Program-made: the position numbers and the translations under genes
Shown: positions 46,204 through 58,200 of the stretch, in pieces
Numbering within the stretch: position 1 is the first letter of the stretch
Layout of the letters: every line of letters starts with the position of its first letter
Assembly: GCA_037074765.1 (NCBI GenBank)
Contig: JBAMDO010000022.1
Location: 124,001 to 188,000, forward strand
Origin: Mansonella perstans
Lineage: Eukaryota > Nematoda > Chromadorea > Rhabditida > Onchocercidae
Direction: 5' to 3'
Length of the DNA stretch: 64,000 nucleotides
The notes under the pieces: generated by a model
Told to the model about the DNA's origin: nothing
Seen by the model: only the letters and a program-made list of their open reading frames with translations
Databases searched by the model: none

Positions 46204-49200
46204 ATGAAAAATGCAATTTACTTCATTTCTATCATTTCTAATTTAATACTTGCATGTACTTCGATTACTTTAGTAAGTTTTTTTCTATAATTGTCAAATT
46301 TTATGAAACTACTTAATTTCATAAAAAACAATATTAGAGTTTCTTCTTATCACTGTCATCGACTATAGCAATTTTTTTTGGCAAATTAATAACTTGATAA
46401 ATTACCGTAACTTGATAAATTAATTATTATCCGAAAAAATAAGAAATGAAAATCATATTTACAGAATGATTCGATATCATATTGTGAGTATTTGGGTGAA
46501 TGTGGAATAATTTCGCATCTACAAGAAAAACTTTGTTTATGGGATAGTATATTGACACCGTATTGGCTACCATCTCATGATTCAGTTGGTCAACAATGTT
46601 ACATTCAACTTCGAAGTCGTTATCAATCGGTGGTTCTTTAACAATTTTTTTTTTTCACGACTAAAAATTCTACCGATGAAGAAACTTTTCGTATTAATTA
46701 TGCAATTAATTATACTAGTTATCAATTATGAGTTATTAATTAATTATCAAAGAATAATAATGAATGATAGATAGATCGATTAATGCATGAGCTCAGTAAT
46801 TTATGAAGAAAAAACTTTCGTATTAATTATGCCATCAATTATACCAATTATTAATTGTTAAAAAATACAATACTTCAGAATGGTTAATAATATGAAAAAA
46901 CCATCGTATTATTTATTCTATTAATTATCAAAAAATATTAATGAAAATAATAATGATTTACTTTATAAATAGATCGATTAATGCGCAATATAATGCCAAT
47001 GGCTATGATAAAAGAATTTTCGCATTAATTATACTAATTACTGATTGTTAGAAATTAACAATGATGTTACTTTATAGTTAGATCGATTAAGACACGAAGC
47101 CAATAGTTTATTATTTATGTGTATGGCTGAACGTTCAGAGCCAATGAGCGAAGATCAGGTTCAATTTATACCATTCTTCTGCGCTATAATTCATTTTTTT
47201 ATGTGCTAATTAAATTCAATTTAATGAAATTAAATAATTTTGCTTATGATTAACATTAGATGAATTAACAAAATTCAAAGTTTCTTAAATTTAATTTTTG
47301 TGTCTTTTTTTAAAGTTTTATTTCAATTTAGGTATAAAACTGTTTGTGAATAATACTAAAAGTTCGTTCGGTGCTCGAATTAAATTTTATGATAGAATAT
47401 TAGAATTGGTTGGAAAAGAATATACAAAGCTTTTTTTAGTTTAAAATTTTGAATTCGAGTAAATTTTGATTAGAAAGAAGATGAACAGAGAAAGAGAACA
47501 GAAGAATGTTAGGAAAGGAATTAATTAGAAATTGTAAGGAAATGAAGAATGAAAAGACGAAATAGAAAAAGGTCAAATTTGTTTTACTAAAAATTTGACA
47601 CTGATTATGGCAAAATTACAAAGAAAAGCTTCGAAAAATTTTAATTAAAATCGTGACAATTATGGCCAAACTTTTTCAATTTCAATCAAGATATATTTGA
47701 AAGAAAGAATTAATTTGAAATTCTTGTAAAAGTTTTTCGCAATTTTTAAATTTTTTCAAAAATACTTTGAATCGATGCCTGTTGCAGAAGCAACACTGTG
47801 ATCAGTCGTTATTTGAAGTGATCAATGGATTGAGGGATATGAATGGTAGGCCAATGTTAACTAATTGTTTTCAAGGCAGTAAACGATTCGAACGACAATG
47901 CGGTCCATTACTTTATTGTTGTAGTGCCTATGATGGGTTAATTTTTTGTTTCAAAAATTCTTTAAAAAAAAAAAGAAGATGCGCAATTTGCATATAGTGA
48001 CAGAACATGGCACAATTGTTATAAATACTTTAAAATGTTTTTCTATTAAGGAAAATAATGATAGCTTTCTCCTATTTATATTTTCTGCATTTTATAATCT
48101 ATTATAGGTCAAAAAAAAAAATAATGAAGTATTTTTTTCCACACTTGTTTCAATGATAATTTCTGACAAGATCTTTAACTGATAATGAGAAAGTCTTTTT
48201 ATCGCTGCTATCGCTATTGAAAATTATTAGTCGTATAAGTACTGTTAAATTACTAACCATATAAGTACTATTAAATTACTAACCAAGTACGATTAATTTA
48301 CTAATCATATAAGTGGCTGTTAAATTACTAATCATATAAGTACTGTTAAATCTTATTGCCTCAACAAATGAAATCTTTTTGGTCGTTGTACGTTTCATCA
48401 ATTTCTAATCAATTTTTGATGGAAACGCTGTAAGAATTCAGTACTAAATGACCTATTTAAAAAAAAAAATCACCATTTACGTTCGAGGTCAGCACAGTTA
48501 GGTCATAACAATCAAGTTTTTGCGTCTTCAAAAAATCTTTTTTTATGCGCAGATTAATGTCTTGTGATTGTTTAACATGACATTTTGTCAGTAATTTTTC
48601 ATTGCTTGATTAAAACAAAAATTCAATGAATTAATTAAAGCAATTAACTTTTGCTCTAATTTTTTAATTTAAATAAAAAATTTTTGGTTTTTTTAATTAA
48701 AAAAGTTTTTTATTTAATAAAATTAGAGTTAAACATAAGTTAATTTCTAGATGCAAAGAACTCGTAAAACAATCGCACATAACGAAACAAATGCAAATTT
48801 TGATTAGTGAAATTCAGTTGGCTGCAAAAGAATGTGAAGTAAGTGTGATTTAATGCTTAGATTGGTAGTTGAGAAATTTAATTAGTTTACTGATAATGCA
48901 AGGTAAGTGCAGTTAGTGATTTCGATGATAAATTAGGAGTGTAATCAGTTTGGTGATATGGTTTGGTGATAACTTTCAAATCACTAACTAATTAAATTAA
49001 ATTTTCAATTAAATTTTTAGGAAGGTATTTATCAATCAGATAATGTTGTAACATCAACAGCCAATGCAGCAATCATCTCTGAAGATTCCTCATCAAACTT
49101 AATTACTTTTGCAAATGATAATAAGAGCGATGATTTGTTGGAAAGTTTTCGGCGAAATCCCTGGTGCTTAAAATATTCATTAATATTAATGAGTTCTATT

Positions 49201-51425
49201 CATATTTCACATTGAATATTTACAGTCTAAAAAATCAATATTTTCTATTTCATTTTCCATATCAATCAATGATTTACTTGGCTAAAAAAAGTTTTCATTT
49301 GCTCTAACCTTCATTTTTTCTCTACCACTGAGTAATTTATTTTTGAAAAAAAAGCCATTAAAATAAATTTGAAAATTTTTTCGCATTCTATTTGCAAAAA
49401 TTGAATCTCGAAACTTATAATCTGAATTGCTAATTTCATACATTTTCACACATAATTTCGTATTTTGCCAATTTCATACATTTCATATATTTTCATGCTA
49501 ATTTTATACATTTCATACAATTGTTATTTTATAAATTTGCGTTAATTAACTTTAGGCAAAAGTTTTTGGGGAACATACTTATCAGAGAAACCGAGCATTT
49601 ATCAATTTTTCGAGGGCATAATACCGCGTCATATTATGGCTCTACCACAGCTGATAAAGATGATGGTAATTACCAATCACTGCCAAATCCAACAGGTAAA
49701 TAATATAATGAATTTCTGAAACTGAATAGAAAAAAAAACAATGTTAGCAAATTAAATATATCACGATTGTTGCAGTGATCTTTGGAAGTCTAATTTTTTA
49801 ATCTTTGAAGTTTAACTTTAATCTCTCTCATAAAATTCAATCAATACTAATATCCTTAAGCATTGCTTTTCAAAAATTTAATTGTATCATTTTATCACTG
49901 CTTAACAGTTTCAGCTGATAGAGAAAGGCAGACGCTGAAGACGGATTTCCAAACACCTCCGGAAGAAATCCAAAAGTTGAACAATACGGAATATAGGAAA
50001 GGTATTGAGCAATATCAAGCTGGAAAGGTACATGAAAAGAATTTTAAACATATTCGAGTTGAAATATTTTATTAAATTTTGGTAATATTCTTTTTTGTTA
50101 AATTTTTTAAAACGAAGAAAAAATTGAATTCCTAAAAAATGACTTTTGCTTTCAGGAAGAATTCAACGAAAATTTCTGTAACGGTTATATACAATGTCGC
50201 AGACAAGTATGCATTGCTATTTAATTTTACTGAGAATCCTTAAAATTCTTTTGCGGTCTGATGAAAAAAAGTCGATAGTTATCTAATTCACCAAATTAGT
50301 ATTGATTGTATAAAACAACACCATGAAGTTATCGCCGTATTGATATGATCATTTTCGAGATTTTATTATTTAACTATTACAAGGTGGAAAAAAGTATGGA
50401 TCATTGTCAAATGCTTTGGCATAATGTAAATCGGATATCAGTATTATCAAGCGTAACATTACTCGAAATGGGCAATCGTTGCATTGATCACGATGATAAT
50501 AGCTTTAATGAATTTTACAAATTAGTTGTTGAACGTGATAATGTGCTTCATGAATGTCTGGATCACAATCAGGTGAACATAATATTATCGTATCGCTTAA
50601 CTGTATTACCTTATCGTATTTATTTTTTACTTTATTATTTGCTTTACTGCATTTATTTATTAACCTTATAACTTAAATGTGGCATTCTTCAATATTTCCT
50701 TTTTAACTATAAAAAAAGTTTCCTTAATTTTTATATTATCATTTTGCGCAAAATAAAACAATATCAATTAAATGAAAAAAAGCTTTAAATTTCAATTTAA
50801 ATCTCAGATTAATAAGTCGATAATTTGTTCTAATTCAAATAAGTATAAAATTTATATTTATTTGAAATGTTGGGCAAAAAAAATATGAATTGAGATAAAT
50901 GAAAAAAAATTATGTTACATTTTAGATCAATGAATCATTAACTTGTTCTACAAATCAAATTGATTTGGAATGGGCATTAATCAATTGGAACAATATATAC
51001 AATGCAACAAAAAGCGCTGATTGCTTGGCTGAAGTAAACTTAATGCAATTAAAATGTGCTCAATTACGCAAATGTTGCTCAAATTTTTACAGGTAAATAA
51101 TTTTTGTTTTTACAGATAAGTAGTTATTTGCATTATATAATTATCTGATTAAATTAATTTATAATTTAATCACTCTTTTGACTAAAAATATAAATTAACT
51201 TCCTTGTTTGCTTGCATAATTAATTTATCATTTGACAAATTATTTAATTAATTAATTCGATTTTTTTTTCTAATAAGGTGTAAGCTCTATAGTATGTTGT
51301 TTTTCAGATGTCGAAATGAAACTTTTGATGCGAAAGCCGAATTACGAATAGCTTTACTTACAGCAAATTTGATCACGGAACATTATGAATGTTTGCGGCG
51401 TCAATTGATAAGAATGATTGATTGA
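46204..51425 (+). CDS. secreted cysteine-rich protein with two homologous 12-cysteine units, 12 exons, 492 aa, function unknown
   Basis: I do not recognise the family. Exons by eye: 46204-46272, 46465-46629, 47078-47158, 47788-47936, 48751-48838, 49021-49163, 49556-49695, 49909-50027, 50156-50206, 50384-50572, 50926-51092, 51308-51425. All phases join and the frame closes at TGA 51423. Residues 1-23 form a signal peptide (MKNAIYFISIISNLILACTS). Unit 1 (about 24-184) and unit 2 (about 319-492) each have 12 cysteines with almost the same spacing, joined by a polar linker of about 130 residues. No membrane helix follows, so the protein is probably secreted and disulphide-stabilised. It could belong to one of the nematode DUF19- or CPG4-like secreted families, but I cannot show this. 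It is convergent with the INSC gene, whose end is 1.4 kb away. AATAAA at 51600 is the likely polyadenylation signal. The least certain boundaries are the exon 6 donor (CTG|GTGCTT) and the exon 8 acceptor. Confidence 0.83.
46655..47130. repeat. repeated unit in intron 2 that includes copies of the start of exon 3
   Basis: GATCGATTAA occurs at 46,774, 46,972 and 47,081. Each is preceded by a related block with TTCG(T/C)ATTAATTATGC or a variant and TAATGAT. The third copy is the beginning of coding exon 3 (TTAGATCGATTAAGACACG). The two upstream copies have no long open frame. Confidence 0.65.
47078..47158 (+). other. small exon 3 of the secreted-protein gene
   Basis: This 27-codon exon (LDRLRHEANSLLFMCMAERS and seven more residues) lies between TTTATAG and GTTCAA. 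It was added because both sides are phase 0 and because its Cys (residue 93) is needed to make the 12-cysteine pattern of unit 1 match unit 2. The donor GTTCAA is weak. Confidence 0.7.
48233..48357. repeat. 26-bp minisatellite, about five copies
   Basis: ATATAAGTACTGTTAAATTA followed by CTAA(C/T)C recurs about five times, with changes such as ATAAGTGGCTG. It lies in an intron of the secreted-protein gene. Confidence 0.85.
50156..51425 (+). other. cysteine unit 2 (exons 9-12)
   Basis: Cysteines fall at residues 326, 332, 343, 368, 393, 405, 431, 442, 448, 449, 455 and 482. The intervals are 6, 11, 25, 25, 12, 26, 11, 6, 1, 6 and 27. Seven of the eleven intervals equal those of unit 1 in order, and a further one is also conserved as the 1-residue CC step. 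The core motif is CAQLRKCCSNFYRC, again cut by a phase-2 intron just before its last Cys. Confidence 0.87.
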
Positions 51426-51894
51426 TAATTGTCAACTGATAATATCGATGAAACAAAATTCTGATAAATGTAATATTTGTTCAAAAATAATTTATTCTAC
51501 TGGAGTATTAATTCAATTGTACAATTATAAATCTTATCAATATATAATTTTTGTTTCCTTTTGTTTTTTGATATATATTTATAGTTATAAACAATGAGTA
51601 ATAAATGGATTAATATAGGAACAGGAAGATGTGAATTTTACCGTTAGGAATAAAATTAAATTGAAATATGTCTGATTGATTGATTAATTACAAACTGCAA
51701 ATTTTTCATTTCATTTTTAACCTTAATTATGTATATCACTTGCATCTTAAATAATAACACAAATTGTTTTTTCTTTTGCAAATACATAAAATTAATTTTA
51801 ATGCAGTGAACATTTTACTAAATGCACGATAAAAAAAAAATTTGCATCAAAAATTATTGCAAATTTGTTACATGTCACCAATGTCAACGATACT

Positions 51895-51975
51895 ATTTAC
51901 ATTTTTACGTATAGGATATTTACGTACTATTTACGTATGAGCTATTACATATTTACGTATTATTTACATATAAGC
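51895..51975. repeat. TTTACGTA-type short repeats
   Basis: The phrase (A)TTTACGTA(T/C) recurs about five times over 80 bp, with the palindromic core TACGTA. Confidence 0.6.
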
Positions 51976-52806
51976 ATAAATTAGCAATAATAACAATTAA
52001 ACCTCATTTTATTTTAATATTTCAAGCCTTAATAATAACAAAATCTTTGTTTTCAAAGAGCCAATAAAATTGAATTCGTACTTGGCATTGAAAAATTTTT
52101 ACAATTCAAATGTTAATTTAAAAGCTCATATGCATATTTTTTCAAAATTGTAAATTACAGTAATCTATTGTCCACTGTTCATTCATAAGGAGAAATTCAA
52201 TTTGAGAAATTTAATAAAGTTCAGAAAAAAATTTGAAATGAGTTTTAATATTCACCTGTACATTGAGAAATTTTATTGGTGTGAAAATAAAATAATGATA
52301 TGGACAACGTACGTGGGGATACGTACGTAGGGCAAAGAATTTTATTCACAAATATCAAGCAATGCGTGCTTTCTAATTGCAATTAAAATAAAACACTTAG
52401 GCAACTCAAAATTATTCGTTATTTGAGAAAATATCACAGCAACGTTTTACGTAGGGTTCACGCAAAATGTTTTACTCAATCAAATTCTTTTCCCCATTTT
52501 TTAAAAAAAAAAATTATTTAAAAGCACAATTTTTTAGCTTAAAACTTATTTGACAATTGATAATTGAAGTAATTTTTTATCAAAAAGTTGTATTTGTAAA
52601 ATTTTGCGGAAGATTAGATAAAACTTGAATAAGCTAATTTATTAGTCTAGCTACTAATAGAAGCTAGAACTGAGCCTTGATTTTTTTTGTCATAATTCTC
52701 CTGATTCATACTTTTCATGGCCTATTTGCTTAACTTAAGCAAGAATTACTAGGATGAATTGGAAAAGTTTTTTTTTTTGAAAATGAGCTAAAATTAGCGT
52801 GAAATT

Positions 52807-52812
52807 TTTATT
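52807..52812 (-). promoter_or_regulatory. insc: polyadenylation signal of the INSC gene
   Basis: AATAAA on the minus strand lies only about seven bases past the TAA at 52,821-52,819. A very short 3' UTR would be unusual but is possible. Further signals downstream may be used instead. Confidence 0.4.
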
Positions 52813-52818
52813 GCAACA

Positions 52819-55210
52819 TTATACAGCACTTTCTAACTGATACTTTTGCTCTAACTGTTCCGTTATCCACCACAAAGTATTTTTTGCATCCATTGGTATA
52901 CTATCACTTTCTATTGCTTTCAGTATTCTTGCATAACCTAAAAATTAATTGTCTTAATAAAATTATTCAATTTTAACAGTTGATTTTGGATTCAGTTCAG
53001 TGGTTCAATTCAAAAAAGAAGAATAAATTGTAAGCATCTACAAAACATCATTAGAAATTGTTTTGAAGTCAAGAACTAATTAATTATTTAAAATAGCTTA
53101 AACTTTTAAAATCTGATTTAAATCAAAAATTTGAAATTTTTCCGTTGATTTTTGTTCACACATATATTGTTTATAGCTGAAATTAATCAATGAGACAAAG
53201 TTGAAGTCCAAAAAAAAAAATTCCATTTATAAATTTTTAATTAAAATGACAAAATCTGAAACTATTCACCATCTGCTTCATGTATAGCCTTAAGGCCAAT
53301 CCCATGATCAGCTATCGTTCGTAAGCATTGCGTAACACGTATATGAATCCTCCTACAGCAATTTACATGTATCCAATTACGTGTTTGTAAAAATGAAAGC
53401 AAAAGTTCAATTGCACCTTGTCCAATTAATGCTTCAATATAAGCACCATTTGCAAGGCAGATAAAAATTGTCACCAACTGAAATTGCAATTAAATAAAAA
53501 TTCCTAAAATATAAAGGAATTTCAAAAAAAAAATACCTTAAGAAAAAAACTTTAATAGAATAGCTGAAAATGTTATCCGGTCATCCGGTCTAATCTGGTT
53601 TACCTGATCTTCAATGAAGACATTGCGACATTTTGGTTGTTTATATGCTTGAACAAAACGTTTAATAGCGTTATGCTGGTACAGAATATCAATAGTTCCA
53701 ATTTCTTGAACCGTTATATTTGCTAGTGCGGCCAATGCTAACAATAAGGATTCTGCTGCTTTACTTTTATCAACAATTTCTGAAATTTAAAATTTAAATA
53801 ACTAGAGAATTATTGATCAGAAGTGGATAAATATTAAAGTAATAGGAAAGTAATTGACTGCTTGATGGGAAGAATCTTACATATTAGGAAAGTAATTGAC
53901 TGCTAGTTGAAAAGCAAGAATCTATCCAGGTTTTCAATCCATAAGCAACCGTATCATAGAAATCTTTTGCAAAATCCTACGCTAAAATAGTAATGTGAGA
54001 ATTTTGAGGTATTGTCATTCGGAATTTTTTGACTTAGAATTGGAAGATTAAATATGAATCATTGAGGTGAAATGAAATTAAATACCGAGAATTCGTATAG
54101 CAACACTTGGCATCAAAGAACCAAGACGAACATAATTTTGATTAGGATTTGTTAGTTGAGTTAATACACCAGCTGCTTCTGCTGAGCAAGTTATTGTTGA
54201 GGTGAATAGCAATTGAATAATTAAGTCAAATTTGTTAAGCTGAAAAAAGTTCTGCATAAAATTGAAAATATTTCAAATCGTCTTTTTATTTTGTACATCT
54301 GAAATTCATTAATTATAATTCTAATCATATCATTGCATATAAAGGTATCTATTCTACCTTTAAAACTTATTACTAAAGTGTTCATGCATAAATGAAAGAA
54401 AATAAATTTAATCAGTTAATCTTGCCATCTTATCAAATTTCAGAGCAAAATTTAATCTAATAAAATAAGTTGGAGATTTTTATCAAATTTATAGCAACCG
54501 ATGAAATTTCTGCTTTGCCGAATATAAATTAGGAAAAATGCTGTAACATTCCCGAAATGCTCAAATATCAAATATGCTTGTCAAATACTGCAAAATGTCA
54601 TCACTTACAGCTAAAAGTTTCATTGCACCTTGACAGTTACCGCATAGGATTGCTAGACCTCGAAGTATCAGTCCAAGTGTACCATTTGAAATGGATGGTA
54701 TCTCACAAAAATATAACAACGAATCCAAACCACCACACTGAATTAATTAGCAAAAAATAATTTGTCCAGAAATAAAAATTTCCTAATATGTTCAGAGAAA
54801 AAATTAATTAATTAACATGACTAGCATTTAAAATATGGATAATATCTTTTCTTGACATTCATCTTGAACTTAGTAAAAAAATTCAATAATTTATATTATT
54901 TTCAAATTAAGAGCTTAATGAAAACTTTATTTAAAAAAAAAGTCAATTTTATCACCTGGATGATAATGTCACAAATTTTGTCATCAAAAAGCATCAAACT
55001 TAGAAGATGTTCAAGTGCAGTGATCAAGAATCGATCGCGATTGGTACATTCAGCCAAATATGCTGATACTATTTGTGCAAAGATAACTAAAATTTCATAA
55101 ATCATCTTCTGTAACAGAGTAACCAGGAAATTAGATGTATCAATAAGCTTTTCCGTGCAATCTTGTTCCGATTCCAAATCAGAAACCACTCGTCGTATTG
55201 TAGCTAAATC
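52819..55210 (-). other. insc: INSC armadillo-like repeat region (exons 7-12)
   Basis: Exons 55210-54956, 54737-54609, 54239-54086, 53779-53604, 53477-53270 and 52937-52819 encode residues 512-857, a series of amphipathic helices with Leu/Ala/Ile cores. Blocks such as CGGLDSLLYFCEIP, AEAAGVLTQLTNPNQNYV, HNAIKRFVQAYKQ and HEADGYARILKAIESD are typical of INSC repeats. In other animals this region binds Par-3. The protein ends ESAV, and a class I-like C-terminal PDZ ligand is not obvious. Confidence 0.9.
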
Positions 55211-58200
55211 CTTAAATGGAATAATTTTAAATTTTTAAAAAAGTATGAAATAAATGGAAACAATAAATATCATAGCTAATATATAAACTACTAATACTTA
55301 AACATTTATTGAAGACATTATCTATATAGGTGAAATTAATAAATTTACATAATTTTCAAACAGTCAATGAACTTCTAGTAGGACGTGAAAGTCTCAAGCA
55401 CGTGAAAAATCTGTAAAATATAGAAATTAATATACTTACGTGAGTGGAAAAAAACATAAGGAATTGTGAGCATTGTATTGTAGCAATCAATAGTTTCGCG
55501 TGACAAATTAAATTACTGGTCCACTTTTTATTAATATGATTTTTTAGTGTAGCGTAAAATACGTTACATGCACGTAACACGGAATCAATTGTATCTTGAA
55601 AATTTTTCATTTTAATTACATTGCTATAAACTAATTACGAAAGTATTTGATGTTAGAGATGGACCGTTTAAATTTTAAAAAATTTAACAAAAAATTAACA
55701 GCCTATGATTAACGTAAGACAGTTGACAGCATATGATTAACTTACAACAGTTGACATCATCAGATTACCAAAACTTTTTACTCAAACAAATCAACTTTTG
55801 TCGCTTCATTTGATTAAATCTAACAATGGAAAAAATTTCATATTTTTTGTTGAAAAAAGATTTCTAAACTTACTGGCTACTTGAGGATAATTTGGTAAAG
55901 CCTTTCCTACAACTGCCTTATCGCCATTAAATGACTCCTTGGGCGACCAGTTTTGAGAACTTAATTCTGCTGATTCTTTTCCGGAATCTACGCTACTATT
56001 AGTACTTGAATCAATCGTTTCATATGCTGCTGATGTTGTTACTTCATTTGACGTTGATCTTAATAATGATCCTTTATCAGTGTTATAAACCAAAGTATTT
56101 GCATTAAATTAAAATAAACTAATTGATAATTTCATCAAATCATTTATACTTTTATAAATTATCACCTTGGAACGTTTGTAATCAATTTCATCACTTGTGA
56201 ACTTGGGGATTCATCAAGTTGTACCTATAATATTACATATCAAGTACAATTTAATCTTCAGGATTCGTTAATTGCATCATTATTATTCATTCATTAGCAT
56301 CATTATTGTTTATTCATTGTTTATTCATTATTATTTTCACAGTCTCGTTAATTATCATCATATTACAATCTTTCCTGCGATAATTTTGTTTATCATACAT
56401 GAACCAATAAACAATGATGGTATTTGTTTCCTATTAAATTTACCTGCTCCGGAATGCGATGATTGTTTAAAACTTGATTTCGGTTATAATCATCCGTTGA
56501 AATAGATTTCTTGAAATAAATTTGCTTCAATTTTTTCTAAAATTTTTCCATTTTTTCTTTTCAAATGAATATTTGAAAAGTTTGCATGAAAAATCACTTA
56601 ACAAATTGATATTTCGAAAGTAAAAAAAACGGAAACTGGAAACTGGAAATACTGAAAAGCTAATATAGAATTCTGCTAAAAAAACCGGGAATGTTGAAAA
56701 GCTAATATAGGATTCTCTTAAAAGAACCGGAAATGTTGAAAAGCTGATATAATTTCAAAAAGCTGTTAATTAATTTCAAAATCTACAAGAATATAATACA
56801 AAATAGACCTGCATTGAAAGCGTTTTTCTTGGTTGCTTCCTAAATTTTGTGGAAGTTGTCACATTTGATTGTGAATTGTTTTCTTGAACGTTGCAAGAAT
56901 TTCTCAATTCATCATTATTGTAATTCTGGGAGCAATCATTTTGCTTCAAACAAGTTCTTTGACATTTATCTGGATCATTGTTGATGTCCGTGTTAGTATT
57001 TGATAACAATTGATTGATCGTTTCACATCTATTCCAATCATTGTTGCTGTACGTGCTGTTATTTGTTAGCGACGATTGATTAAATGAATTCGATCGATAA
57101 TTTGTTGAGCAAGTTCGTTCACAAGTTCGTACACTTTGTTCACTTACACAATGCCTTAATGTTGTTGCTATTTGGTCATTTAGCTTCTGATCACTCTGAT
57201 CACTCTCAATCATTTCATTCTTGCATTGTTTTTGCTGTTGCTGAAATTCTGTTTGGTATAATTGCTTCTGTGATTTACGACGTAATTTACATCTAAAACC
57301 GTATCCTTTGGTGGAAATCTTTGGTGTAAGTGATCGTTTCAATTGCGTGAAATTTGTTTTTGCATTATATCTGCGTGACACTGCTGATGCATCATAAGAT
57401 GCGTTTGATGGTAAATCATTTGTAACAGAATCATTTTCTGATTCCAACTCATCCGTTTTCTTCTTGTCATCAGAATGCATGGAAGAAGATTTCACGCGAA
57501 TAACTGTTGATACTGGTACCGGATTGCATCTTGAACAAATAAATTATTGAAAGATTGAAATTTTTTTAAGAAACGAAGTTTGCTTTATCATATTTTAAAG
57601 GACAATTTCAATACTTTTTTTCTCTTAAAACCAACTTTGCAGCAGTAAATTTGCCATTTTCATCAAGCTGATAACACATAGTAGTATGATATTTTTTCTC
57701 AACATTCACTCCGGGTGATTCTGATGCTGAGGCACTTGTCATTTGTCCTGCTGATGATGTTGATGACATCATTCGAGCAATACGTCGTTTTGGTTTTATG
57801 GATGTTGTTGGTAAACTGCAATTTACAAAACGTTGATTTCAACATTTGGAAATTGAAATTTTAGAATATGTTATCTCTTTAATAAAAATTACTAATTGCA
57901 TTTGCAATTGGAAGAACCGTGTACAAAATTAATTTCTACTTTATTTAACATTATTACTTAATTTTATAATTCCAGTAGAAGAAATTATAAATTACTTTCC
58001 AGTCATGATTTGCCCTACACATATGGCTCATTAATAATTAGTTTATTTTGATGTTTTTATCTAATGCTAATCAAACAATAATAAAATTGAGAAAAATTGA
58101 AATTTTTTTTTGAACTCGAAAAATTTTTGACAACTGATAATTTTTCAGCTCTTGCAGTTTATTAATCGGTACTTAAAGAGAGAAGAAAATTAGCAGATTA

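Larger units (their letters stand above)
46465..48838 (+). other. cysteine unit 1 (exons 2-5)
   Basis: Cysteines fall at residues 30, 36, 47, 68, 93, 109, 132, 143, 149, 150, 156 and 183. The intervals are 6, 11, 21, 25, 16, 23, 11, 6, 1, 6 and 27. The core motif is CGPLLYCCSAYDGC, cut by a phase-2 intron just before the last Cys of the motif. Most of the unit looks helical. Confidence 0.85.
51426..52818. other. convergent intergenic region
   Basis: This holds the 3' ends of the two converging genes: AATAAA at 51,600 (+) and AATAAA on the minus strand at 52,812-52,807. A TTTACGTA-rich repeat lies at 51,895-51,975. I see no gene here. Confidence 0.6.

Noticed and set aside
46577..46774. Plus-strand 65-codon frame over exon 2 and intron 2
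   Set aside because: It overlaps a well-supported coding exon in another frame and then runs into AT-rich intron.
54902..55100. Plus-strand frame near 54,852-55,100
   Set aside because: It lies antisense to an INSC repeat exon with clear homology.
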